Source: DAOMFM01 sp035429825
Lineage (GTDB): Bacteria; Acidobacteriota; Blastocatellia; UBA7656; JADIYM01
Assembly: GCA_044224215.1 (NCBI GenBank)
Contig: JBGAKX010000064.1
Location: forward strand, 1-24,309
Length of the DNA stretch: 24,309 nucleotides
Reading direction: 5' to 3'
The translations under genes and the position numbers were made by a program. Positions 16,129-23,243 of the stretch are shown here, in pieces. The notes below the pieces were generated by a model that saw only the letters and a program-made list of their open reading frames with translations, made no database searches and was not told where the DNA came from. Position 1 is the stretch's first letter. Every line of letters begins with the position of its first letter.

Positions 16129-17325
16129 ATGGTGAGAATCGCCTGTACTCGGGCCGCGTCGCGTGTGCTCGTGATCGTCGCGGCATTCGGTAGCGCTGTA
16201 TCAGCGGCGCCGCAATTCGAGGCGCCTGCCCGGAGCTCCGCTGTCATCTCGATTCCGGCCGAGGGCCTGTATCGCTTCGGAAGCGAGAAGGTCGAGCGCC
16301 GCGAGTTGCCGCAGCGACTCTACGATGCCCTCCACGATGCTCCTCCAGAGGCTCAGGTCGTCGAGCTCATTGCAGGAGAGGACGTGCGCTATGGTGCGGT
16401 CAGGGATGCACTGTGCATCATCCGCGAGCTCGGCTTCGACTCTGTTCGCCTCGAGGTGCTCCGCGCGGACGCTGCTGATCCCGATGCCCTCCTGGAAGCC
16501 AGGATCGTCAGTTGTCCGGTCGGAGTCCGAGCGGAATCGTCCGGCCTGCCGCCACCAACATATCCCGAGCGAGCCTCAGACGATCCACCGCCGCTTCCTC
16601 TACCCCCGCCACCACCGAAAGCTCCGCCACGCACCGTGGCCGAGGCTCAGCCGGTGCCTGAGGTGATGGATCCGTCCACACTGTTTGTCGATGTGAGGGC
16701 GGCCAGCGGATCCCAGACGATCGCGGTCAACAGTCGTGCGGTGCAGCCTGCTGAGTTGCGGACGTTTCTGAAGGGCTTCATAGCGGATCGGCCCCGTGAC
16801 GACAGGCACGTTGCGCTCAAGGCGTCCAGAGAGATTGCTTTTGGCGAGGTTGCGGGCGTCATGGCTGACATCGAAGCCGCGGGCGCCAGCGTGATCTGGC
16901 TTGTCGTCGACGACATTGAGGGACCCACTGAAATCGCTCCCGTTCTGCCGCACCCACCGTCGGAAGCTGGCGGTATCCCCGGGGGGGTAAAGGGGTTGGA
17001 GACTGCCCCTCTACCGCCGAATATCGTGCGGGTCTCGGGCGGCGTGCTCCGGGGCAAGGCGATTCGGAAGCCGCAACCGTCCTACCCGGGAATGGCAAAG
17101 GCAGCGGGGGTGGAGGGCGCTGTCGCTGTCGAGGTGACAGTCGACGAGTCGGGAACCGTTTATTCGGCCAGAGCCATCTCGGGCCACCCCTTGCTCCGCG
17201 ATGCCGCCGTAACCGCTGCGCGTGGGTGGACGTTCAAGCCGACCCTGCGGCAAGGCAAGCGGGTGATGGTCATCGGGACGATCACATTCGACTTTCGCGC
17301 GCCGCAGAGACCGCCTCAGGACTAG
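16129..17325 (+). CDS. TonB-domain protein with two ExbD/TolR-like periplasmic domains
   Basis: A 398-residue exported protein. Signal peptide about 1-27 (ending SAVSAA). Residues 38-111 read like the periplasmic domain of ExbD/TolR (VISIPAEGLYRFGSEKVERR ... VRYGAVRDALCIIRELGFDS). A proline-rich linker (140-180) follows, then a second ExbD-like domain (185-262: LFVDVRAASGSQTIAVNSRA ... IAFGEVAGVMADIEAAG). After a GGIPGGV linker, residues 300-390 form a TonB C-terminal domain (PQPSYPGMAKAAGVEGAVAV, with W367 and a final TITFDF strand). It lacks the N-terminal membrane helix of true ExbD after signal cleavage, so it is probably periplasmic and not a proton channel. Its C-terminal 95 residues closely resemble those of the gene at the right edge. 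A CTGGAG site precedes the ATG. Domain identities are from motif reading. Confidence 0.75.
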   Translation: MVRIACTRAASRVLVIVAAFGSAVSAAPQFEAPARSSAVISIPAEGLYRFGSEKVERRELPQRLYDALHDAPPEAQVVELIAGEDVRYGAVRDALCIIRELGFDSVRLEVLRADAADPDALLEARIVSCPVGVRAESSGLPPPTYPERASDDPPPLPLPPPPPKAPPRTVAEAQPVPEVMDPSTLFVDVRAASGSQTIAVNSRAVQPAELRTFLKGFIADRPRDDRHVALKASREIAFGEVAGVMADIEAAGASVIWLVVDDIEGPTEIAPVLPHPPSEAGGIPGGVKGLETAPLPPNIVRVSGGVLRGKAIRKPQPSYPGMAKAAGVEGAVAVEVTVDESGTVYSARAISGHPLLRDAAVTAARGWTFKPTLRQGKRVMVIGTITFDFRAPQRPPQD

Positions 17326-17495
17326 CTGACCTGCGGCGGAGATCGGCCCTCGCGAGGCGGCTCAATGCCCTTGCTGTCACACAGGTTCATAGCGACCGCG
17401 CGAACGACGGCACCTCTTTGGAGCCTGCTCGAGAGCTTGAGCCTCCTCCGTGCGCCAAATTGATTCGGGGTTGCCGGTTTGCTACGGTCGCCCTC

Positions 17496-18749
17496 ATGTC
17501 CGAGGGTTCCACTGACCGGATACGCGAATTGCTCGATTCGCTGTATCGCGCGGATTCGGGACGAATCCTGGCAACGCTGATCCGCCTGCTCGGTGATTTT
17601 GATCTTGCCGAGGAGGCGATGCACGAAGCCTTTGCGGCTGCGTTGAGCCTGTGGCCTGAGAGTGGAGTACCCGACAACCCGCGACCATGGTTGATCTCGA
17701 CGGCCCGATTCAAGGCCATCGATACGCTGCGTCGACGGTCACGATTCGATGCGGCGCACGACGAGCTCGTGCGACATCTCGAAGCGCATGGAAGCTCGAC
17801 GGAAGGCACCGCTGAAGAGGAGAGCCTCGAGGATGATCGGCTGCGTCTGATCTTTACCTGCTGTCATCCATCGCTCGCGCCGGAAGCGCGCGTTGCGCTC
17901 ACCTTGCGTGAGGTCTGCGGGCTGACCACCGAGGAGATCGCCAAGGCCTTCCTCATCACTCCGCGCACGCTGGCGCAGCGCATTGTGCGCGCCAAGGCCA
18001 AGATCCGTGACACACCGATCCCGTACGAAGTACCTGGTCCGCAGGAATTGCCGGAGCGGCTGGGCGCCGTGCTCCATGTCATCTATCTCGTCTTCAACGA
18101 GGGTTACTCGGCAGCGGCGGGAGCGGAGGTAACACGCGCCGAACTGACCGGCGAAGCGATCCGGCTGGGCCGGTTGCTGGCCGAACTCCAGCCAGAGCCG
18201 GAAGTCGTTGGGCTGCTTGCCCTGATGTTGTTACAGGAATCGCGTCGGGCCGCGAGAACCTCTCCGACCGGAGAGCTGATATTGCTGGAGAAGCAGGACC
18301 GCTCGCTCTGGAACCGGGAGCAGATCGCGGAGGGAGTGGCTTTGCTGGAGAAAGCCCTGAGTTCCCGCCGCTTCGGCTCGTACACACTGCAGGCCGCGAT
18401 TGCGGCCGTCCATGCAGAGGCGGAATCGCCCGCGGCGACCGACTGGCGGCAGGTTGTTGCGCTCTACGACCGATTGGTGCGAATTCAGCCGTCGCCGGTG
18501 GTGCAGCTCAATCGTGCGGTGGCCATTGCGATGCGCGATGGTCCCGAGGTCGGTCTGACGCATATCGACACGGTGTTGGAGGATGGCGAATTGGCCAACT
18601 ACTACCTGGCGCATTCGGCCCGTGCGGACATGTGCCGCAGGCTCGGCAGGACGGCCGAGGCCCGGTCGTCCTATGAGAAGGCTCTGGCGCTGACCCAGCA
18701 GGAACCGGAGCGGCAGTTCCTGCAGGAGCGGATTCGGCAGCTGAAATAA
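17496..18749 (+). CDS. ECF42-type RNA polymerase sigma factor with C-terminal TPR extension
   Basis: A sigma factor of 417 residues, far longer than usual ECF factors. Region 2 lies at about 10-80 (LIRLLGDFDLAEEAMHEAFA, NPRPWLISTARFKAIDTLRR). Region 4 lies at about 110-170 (LTLREVCGLTTEEIAKAFLI, TPRTLAQRIVRAKAKIRD). A conserved extension follows (PERLGAVLHVIYLVFNEGYS: the DUF6596-type domain) and then TPR-like helices to the end. This architecture defines the ECF42 group, in which the extension takes the regulatory role and DGPF/YCII genes are neighbours, as here. The frame is open further upstream, but the ATG at 17496 starts the conserved part. It lacks a clear ribosome binding site, so a leaderless or weakly translated start is possible. 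No anti-sigma factor gene is present. Confidence 0.92.
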   Translation: MSEGSTDRIRELLDSLYRADSGRILATLIRLLGDFDLAEEAMHEAFAAALSLWPESGVPDNPRPWLISTARFKAIDTLRRRSRFDAAHDELVRHLEAHGSSTEGTAEEESLEDDRLRLIFTCCHPSLAPEARVALTLREVCGLTTEEIAKAFLITPRTLAQRIVRAKAKIRDTPIPYEVPGPQELPERLGAVLHVIYLVFNEGYSAAAGAEVTRAELTGEAIRLGRLLAELQPEPEVVGLLALMLLQESRRAARTSPTGELILLEKQDRSLWNREQIAEGVALLEKALSSRRFGSYTLQAAIAAVHAEAESPAATDWRQVVALYDRLVRIQPSPVVQLNRAVAIAMRDGPEVGLTHIDTVLEDGELANYYLAHSARADMCRRLGRTAEARSSYEKALALTQQEPERQFLQERIRQLK

Positions 18750-18762
18750 AATTTGGGAGCGC

Positions 18763-18788
18763 TGTCGATATTCCGTCTCCCCAACGAC
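18763..18788 (+). promoter_or_regulatory. Predicted ECF42 promoter of the first DGPF gene
   Basis: TGTCGA at 18763-18768, 16 bases, then CGAC at 18785-18788. The reported ECF42 target motif has TGTCGA at -35 and CGA(T/C) at -10 (established for the group in Streptomyces). It lies 14 bases after the sigma factor stop codon and 87 bases before the DGPF start, so the sigma factor should directly drive the DGPF genes. Confidence 0.75.
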
Positions 18789-18875
18789 TATAGGGCAGAA
18801 GAACGATGCGCTACGGTTCCCGAGTGAAAGGGAAGCGAGCCATCGGGAACAGACCAAAGACAACAAGGAGACATC

Positions 18876-19235
18876 ATGCCGCAATACTTGGTTGCTGGTT
18901 ACCTCCCCGACGACTTCGACCCGTCCCAAATGGACGAATCCGTGGGCCGCGAGATCCACGCGCTCAACAACGAGATGATTGCTGCCGGCGTCAGGAAATT
19001 CGCGTGCGGCCTTGGGGCCGCGAAGTCGCTGCGCGGGCAGGCCGATGGCAAAGTCCTGATCACCGACGGGCCGTACCTTGAGACCAAGGAACACATCGGC
19101 GGTTTCTGGATATTGGAATGCGCTGACATGGACGAGGCGGTGGCGTGGGCGCGCAAGGGAGTCGCCGCCACTCGGGGACAGGTCGAGGTGCGAGAGATTT
19201 TCTTCGTGCCGGACCCGGATAGAGCGACGGAGTAG
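18876..19235 (+). CDS. YCII-related (DGPF domain) protein 1
   Basis: A 119-residue cytoplasmic protein of the YCII/DGPF family. It has the family hallmark TDGPYLETKEHIGGFWILE (residues 65-83) in a ferredoxin-like alpha-beta fold, followed by DEAVAWARKG. AAGGAG stands 5 bases before the ATG. The biochemical role of DGPF proteins is not established; they are regular partners of ECF42 sigma factors. It lies downstream of the sigma gene and of the predicted ECF42 promoter. Confidence 0.9.
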   Translation: MPQYLVAGYLPDDFDPSQMDESVGREIHALNNEMIAAGVRKFACGLGAAKSLRGQADGKVLITDGPYLETKEHIGGFWILECADMDEAVAWARKGVAATRGQVEVREIFFVPDPDRATE

Positions 19236-19556
19236 TCTGGCCGCAGCGCGCTGGCGTGGGGGCGGAACGCGGTGGTTCGCTTGCCGGGCGCCGGTCGAGG
19301 TGTGAGCGTTGTTTCGATGCCGGCCTGACGGGCCGGCATCGCGTGACGCCTACGAGATTGTGTGGGTGTGGAACGTATGCGTCGCGACGCCGCCAGGCGC
19401 ACCGCCGGCTTTGGTCTGGCGTTGGGACTCGCGCTGACAACCTCTGCAAGCGGTTGCAGACCGATATGCCCTCGTCTGTCCGCAATCCCTGCCTGCGCTC
19501 GAGCAGCTCCTCACCCTTGATCTCTGACCGAGGGGAGACGAACGAGGCGAAGAACA
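19236..19556. other. 321-base gap between the two DGPF genes
   Basis: No supported gene. It holds an 11-bp perfect hairpin (19315-19341), a 12-bp palindrome GCGTCGCGACGC (19379-19390) and a small hairpin CTGCAA-GCGG-TTGCAG (19444-19459). I find no second TGTCGA/CGAC promoter. The hairpins could end the first transcript or reduce read-through into the second gene. Confidence 0.4.
19315..19341 (+). terminator. Strong GC hairpin after DGPF gene 1
   Basis: CGATGCCGGCC, loop TGACG, GGCCGGCATCG: a perfect 11-bp stem with a 5-base loop, 80 bases after the first DGPF stop codon. There is no T-run, so it is a candidate terminator or RNA-stability element, not a canonical intrinsic terminator. Confidence 0.45.
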
Positions 19557-19955
19557 ATGAAATACGTCTGTTTGGGATATATGGAGCCAGGGAAATTCGA
19601 CCGGATGACCGAGGACGCGCAACACACATTGTTCGACGAGTGCTTTGAGTACAACGACCGGCTGCGCGCCAACGGACATCTTGCTACCGAAGTGCCGCTT
19701 CAGCCCCCGGAGACCGCTGTGACGCTGTACTGGAAAGACGGCAAAGTCGAAACCGCCGACGGCCCCTGTGCGGAAACCGGGGAACAGCTCTCCGGCTTTC
19801 TCATCCTCGAGGCGCGCGATCTCAATCATGCCATTCAGCTCATCTCGCAGCATCCGGGCACGAAGTTGGGAACGAACGAGATACGTCCGGTTGCGGATCT
19901 GAGCGAAATCATGAAGGCGAGCGAGCGGCGACGACGGATGGATACCGAGGGATGA
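19557..19955 (+). CDS. YCII-related (DGPF domain) protein 2
   Basis: A 132-residue second member of the YCII/DGPF family: MKYVCLGYMEPGKFDRMTED start, hallmark TADGPCAETGEQLSGFLILE, then AIQLISQHPGTKLGTNEIRP. It is the subtype often annotated as 'YciI family, dehydrogenase-like', with a longer basic C-terminal tail (SERRRRMDTEG). It is distinct from DGPF protein 1, so it is not a recent tandem copy. GAGG lies 9 bases before the ATG. It probably belongs to the same ECF42 regulon by position; its own promoter is not visible. Confidence 0.88.
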   Translation: MKYVCLGYMEPGKFDRMTEDAQHTLFDECFEYNDRLRANGHLATEVPLQPPETAVTLYWKDGKVETADGPCAETGEQLSGFLILEARDLNHAIQLISQHPGTKLGTNEIRPVADLSEIMKASERRRRMDTEG

Positions 19956-20026
19956 GGGCGGCCTCGAGGGGAAGACTGATCCGTATCGTGGCACCTGGAG
20001 AGTGTCGCCTCTCCGACTGTTGGCGT

Positions 20027-20047
20027 CATAATGACCGTTATCGGACG
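20027..20047 (+). repeat. Intergenic 21-nt element, copy B (hairpin)
   Basis: CATAATGACC GTTATCGGACG. With its flanks it forms GGCGTC-ATAA / TTAT-cg-GACGCC around a TGACCG centre (20022-20049). It lies in the 171-base gap between the convergent DGPF 2 and phosphatase genes, so it may also serve as a terminator. Confidence 0.6.
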
Positions 20048-20126
20048 CCTGAACGTCGTCACTCGGGACGGCCTGGCTGCAACCCACGTCCCCAGACTTT
20101 CAGTTACCTAGATTCCCGGCCGGTCC

Positions 20127-21743
20127 CTATTTGTACTTCGTTTGCCTGCGCACCGGTGTCGCGAACTTCGGCGCGTCAGCTGCGCGCCGCACTTCGTCGT
20201 GGGTGAAAACGGCGAAAACAAACGGCTGCGCTTCAAGGAAGCGTGCCAAGTCGTCCAAGGTCAGCCCGAGACGCAATAACCGGTCCTCATCGACGAACAT
20301 CTGCGCGTTTTCCGGTTCGTAGCCTGTTACGAGCTGCTTGGCCTGTGGGTCAAACTTTTGATGCAGCAGGTCTACGAGCTCGGGCGCGAAGTGCCGGCGT
20401 TCCGGCGGTGCGGAGGGCATGCCGTGGTCAGCGGTCACCGCCAGGAGATATTCAGTTCCCACCTTGGCCTCGAGCGCGTCGATGATTCGCGCAAGATTGC
20501 GGTCCATTTCGCCGAGTGTCAAATGCAGCTCGTTCGAATCCGGTCCGTAGCGATGCCCCACGAAATCCGCGCCTTTGTAGTTCAGCAGAAGAAGGTCTGC
20601 GACATTGTCTTCGCCCAGCGGCTCGTGCTCGATCATGGCAACCATCGCATCGGCCTCGAAGGCTGGGAAGAGCGCCGAACGACGCACCGCCGCAGGCGAA
20701 TCGATTCTGTGATGCAACCACTCGCTGTCCCCCGACCACAGTGTGCGTGCATTGCGATCCTTCATATATTCGGGTAGCCGGAAACATTCGCTGTTCGAGT
20801 GCCAGGCACCGGTCGCCTCGTCGTAACTGACGACCACCACCGGTGCGCCATTGGGTTGACACGCGCCATGGCCGGCGAGCGGCGTCGCAGCTCGATCTAT
20901 GCTCCCCTGCGCCAAGACGATCGCACGGCCCGACGTAGCGAGTTGCCATACGTCAGCAAGCGTCAATGCCATCAGAACCTGCGGCATCATCCCGCCGAAC
21001 AGGTCTTGGCGCCTCCGGTGGAACCGGTCATAAATGTTGTTGCCCGTGACACCGTGGATACGCGGATCGGTGCCAGTTGCTATTGTCGAGTGTCCGACGG
21101 CGGTGTTCGTAGGCAGAACGTTCATGCGCGCCTGGCTGAACCACGCAGCGCGCCGGCGTAGCGCGGACAGTGTCGGCATCACATCGGCGTACCGATCGAA
21201 GTAATCGCGCCGCATACCATCCAGAACGATGAGGATGACAACGCGCGGACGAGCAAAACCAGAGCGCAAGACCGGTAATACATGGCCTGTCGCAGTCGGG
21301 GGCATCGACACGCCCAGCGCCGCCGCAAGCGTTGGTGCAACATCCTGCTGCACGGACGGCATCGAGTACACTCCCGCTCTCACTGCGGGACCCACAAACA
21401 TTAGCGGGATCGAGACGTCATATTTCCATGGGGAACCGTGCATGTATGCCACGTCCGGGTCAGGCCGTGTGATGAAATAGCCTTCCCGCGGCACGATCAT
21501 GAGTTGGCCGGTTCGTCCGGGAAAGTATGCTCGAGCGAACATCTTGAGGAAGCGCTGCCGCGTCGCGGCGGCGGTGGCATCGGCCGGCCCCGTAAGTTGG
21601 ATTCGACGCCCGTCGCTCGCTGAAGATCGCTTGGACTGCTGGCCTGAAACCGTGCAAGCCATAGCGACCAGGGTAAGGACGAGGACGGGGGCACGGCAGG
21701 CGCTCAACCACGAGGAGATTGCAAAGGTTCGCGGCGGCGTCAT
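20127..21743 (-). CDS. Alkaline-phosphatase-superfamily phosphodiesterase/phosphatase, apparently circularly permuted
   Basis: A 538-residue exported metal-dependent phosphatase of the PafA/NPP type. Signal peptide about 1-34. The catalytic core from residue 167 on shows a metal aspartate in VVILIVLDGMRRDY (D175), the nucleophile threonine in LPTNTAVGHSTIATG (probably T214), the metal pair in NYKGADFVGHRYGPD, and TADHGM. The segment that normally ends such proteins, with the last metal histidine (YFPGRTGQLMIVPREGYF ... H102 in MHGSPWKYD ... SIPLMF, and QQDVAPTLAAALGV), is found first, at 70-160. So all ligands are present but in permuted order. No strong ribosome binding site precedes the ATG; it overlaps the stop of a possible small ORF (ATGA), which suggests coupled translation. 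Substrate unknown. Confidence 0.85.
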   Translation of the reverse strand: MTPPRTFAISSWLSACRAPVLVLTLVAMACTVSGQQSKRSSASDGRRIQLTGPADATAAATRQRFLKMFARAYFPGRTGQLMIVPREGYFITRPDPDVAYMHGSPWKYDVSIPLMFVGPAVRAGVYSMPSVQQDVAPTLAAALGVSMPPTATGHVLPVLRSGFARPRVVILIVLDGMRRDYFDRYADVMPTLSALRRRAAWFSQARMNVLPTNTAVGHSTIATGTDPRIHGVTGNNIYDRFHRRRQDLFGGMMPQVLMALTLADVWQLATSGRAIVLAQGSIDRAATPLAGHGACQPNGAPVVVVSYDEATGAWHSNSECFRLPEYMKDRNARTLWSGDSEWLHHRIDSPAAVRRSALFPAFEADAMVAMIEHEPLGEDNVADLLLLNYKGADFVGHRYGPDSNELHLTLGEMDRNLARIIDALEAKVGTEYLLAVTADHGMPSAPPERRHFAPELVDLLHQKFDPQAKQLVTGYEPENAQMFVDEDRLLRLGLTLDDLARFLEAQPFVFAVFTHDEVRRAADAPKFATPVRRQTKYK

Positions 21744-21841
21744 GGCGCCCGCATCACTTCAAACCGGATGACCGTGACGGGACCCGATCCGACCAATCCG
21801 CAGACCCAGCGTACTCCTTGCATTTCAAAGCCAGGCTTCAT
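21740..21841 (-). CDS. Possible 33-residue ORF coupled to the phosphatase gene
   Basis: ATG at 21841 behind a strong GGAGGAAGAG site encodes MKPGFEMQGVRWVCGL, VGSGPVTVIRFEVMRAP, and stops at TGA overlapping the phosphatase ATG (ATGA). The phosphatase start has no good ribosome binding site of its own, so this ORF could be a translational coupler or a small protein. An in-frame ATG 13 codons further upstream is also open. I recognise no family. It may equally be the remnant of a larger gene. Confidence 0.35.
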   Translation of the reverse strand: MKPGFEMQGVRWVCGLVGSGPVTVIRFEVMRAP

Positions 21842-22099
21842 CTCTTCCTCCTGCCGCAGGCCGCGTGAGAGGCTGCACATATGGGACAGTTACTAACAGA
21901 CAGTTGCTTTATGGCAAACCTCGCCGGGCTGGCTATAAAAGGTTTGTCGTGTAGATCCGCATCAGGACCATTACTTACCCCGTGCGCTCGGAGCGATCAC
22001 GGAGCGGTCGGCGGCCTCGCTAGCCGGTCGGGATCGTACTTGCCAGTATCGGACGCGTCGCCTTGCGGCATATTCGGCCAGCTGCTGGCCGACGTAGTG
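21744..22099. other. 356-base region between phosphatase and PIN toxin genes
   Basis: Holds the small coupled ORF (21740-21841) and copy D of the 21-nt element. The remainder (about 21842-22022) is likely the promoter region of the phosphatase; I cannot assign boxes with confidence. Confidence 0.35.
22035..22055 (+). repeat. Intergenic 21-nt element, copy D
   Basis: CGTACTTGCC AGTATCGGACG. It is most like copy C (18 of 21 positions), and the similarity extends 12 bases to the left (GCCGGTCG, then GG/AG). With copy C it brackets the toxin-antitoxin pair. Confidence 0.6.
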
Positions 22100-22609
22100 C
22101 TAATCGAGCCGAAGAAGTTCCTCACGCAGTTGACGAACATCGGCAATCCGAACGCTGTCATACTCCGCGCCGAGCGAGAGGATGCTCTGGTCGTTCGATG
22201 CAACGAAGTCCGCTCGCCCATCGACGGCGCAAGCCAGGTAGATTGCGTCATCAGTATCTCGCGCACGGACTCGCGCCGACTGCGAAATTCTCGACCGAGC
22301 AGCAGCAATTGTTCCAGCGGTCACCTCGACAGGAGGTGATTGATAGAACAGACCTTGAAGTAGTTCAAAGCCCTGGTGGTCAAACTCGGCGCGAGCTCGA
22401 AACCGGGGTTCCGAAACCATCACCGCGGCGCCGTCCCGGTAGTCCTCGAGGATCTCTGGTGTCCAGAGCCAGCTAAGCTGCGGCGTGCCGACATGGCGGA
22501 GCAGGATTCGTGTTGGAGGTTCGTAGTCCGGGCGGTCGAGTGGTACCACGAACATGCGAAGCACGAGTTGGGCGTCTATAACGACGCGCAGCGGCCGCTC
22601 ACGGCTCAC
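22100..22609 (-). CDS. PIN-domain toxin (putative ribonuclease)
   Basis: A 169-residue PIN-fold protein, the toxin of a type II pair; such toxins cut RNA with a metal-bound acidic site. Visible: D12 in VVIDAQLVL, E55 in TPEILEDYRD, DTDD (118-121) in DTDDAIYLACAVDGRADF, and D140 in VASNDQSI. The usual DTN/DTS start of the first motif is DAQ here; the catalytic Asp remains. It starts with GTG, and that GTG overlaps the antitoxin TGA (GTGA), so the two are translationally coupled. The RNA target is unknown. Confidence 0.85.
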   Translation of the reverse strand: MSRERPLRVVIDAQLVLRMFVVPLDRPDYEPPTRILLRHVGTPQLSWLWTPEILEDYRDGAAVMVSEPRFRARAEFDHQGFELLQGLFYQSPPVEVTAGTIAAARSRISQSARVRARDTDDAIYLACAVDGRADFVASNDQSILSLGAEYDSVRIADVRQLREELLRLD

Positions 22610-23010
22610 GACCGGGTGCCCTCACCCCGGACCTCTTTGGCTCGACGGGCACGTGCCTGGCCAATCGATTCACCGACAATCTCCTCGATTTCGTCCTCTG
22701 TACTAGGCATCGCTTCGGCCGCGCGCTGGCGGGCCCGCTCCCGAGTCGCTTCCCAGCTCACATCAAGCGCGTCCACGAGCAAACCGATGACGGCCTGGCG
22801 CATACTCTCGTAGCGCTGGTACGAGATAAGCGCGGCCTGCGGCTCCCCGTGGGATGTAAGGACTACGCTCCTCTCGTCGGCTGCATCAACGGCGTCACGA
22901 AAATGGGAGCGCGCCTCCTTCACAGAAAGAAACTCCTGTGGAACGCCGAAGTATTTCGCCACCTCGAGTAGCGATCCAATCTGCATCTCACGGTCTCGAT
23001 CGGTAGACAT
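22606..23010 (-). CDS. Phd/YefM-family antitoxin
   Basis: A 134-residue antitoxin that should bind its operator with the N-terminal half and neutralise the PIN toxin with the C-terminal half. The Phd/YefM core reads SVKEARSHFRDAVDAADERS ... VVLTSHGEPQAALISYQRYE. The C-terminal half is long, charged and probably disordered (ARRAKEVRGEGTRS end), as expected for the toxin-binding tail. I chose the ATG at 23010 because GGAGGGAG stands 6 bases before it; the longer frame from a TTG at 23028 would start within that site. First gene of a two-gene operon. Confidence 0.85.
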   Translation of the reverse strand: MSTDRDREMQIGSLLEVAKYFGVPQEFLSVKEARSHFRDAVDAADERSVVLTSHGEPQAALISYQRYESMRQAVIGLLVDALDVSWEATRERARQRAAEAMPSTEDEIEEIVGESIGQARARRAKEVRGEGTRS

Positions 23011-23032
23011 CACAATCTCCCTCCGCAATCAA

Positions 23033-23069
23033 GTGTACCTAATTGTGTACACAAAAGGAAGATTGTCAA
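23033..23069 (-). promoter_or_regulatory. Toxin-antitoxin promoter with overlapping operator
   Basis: On the minus strand TTGACA (23069-23064), a 16-base spacer, then CACAAT (23047-23042) gives a good sigma-70 promoter. The perfect 12-bp palindrome TTGTGTACACAA (23043-23054) overlaps the -10 box, and a second GTGTAC lies at 23033-23038, 12 bases away. This fits binding of the antitoxin or its complex for autorepression. Confidence 0.6.
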
Positions 23070-23243
23070 CCTTGCCAAGGCGGGTCGAAACGAAACCTAA
23101 GCCCGGTGTTCGCAGCGGCGATCCGTTACGCGTGTGTGCGTTGACGGTAATTCCAGATCCAACGTCTTTAGATACAGTAACTTAATATGGGAATACAGTG
23201 CTCCAAGATTGCTCGGGTGCCCGCATGACTGGCCGGTCGAGTT

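Noticed and set aside
17226..17495. 90-residue N-terminal extension of the sigma factor
   Set aside because: Overlaps the end of the TonB/ExbD-like gene and has no sigma-factor features; region 2 begins after the ATG at 17496.
21881..22339. Plus-strand frame of 152 codons antisense to the PIN toxin
   Set aside because: No protein features; the toxin-antitoxin frames on the minus strand are well supported.
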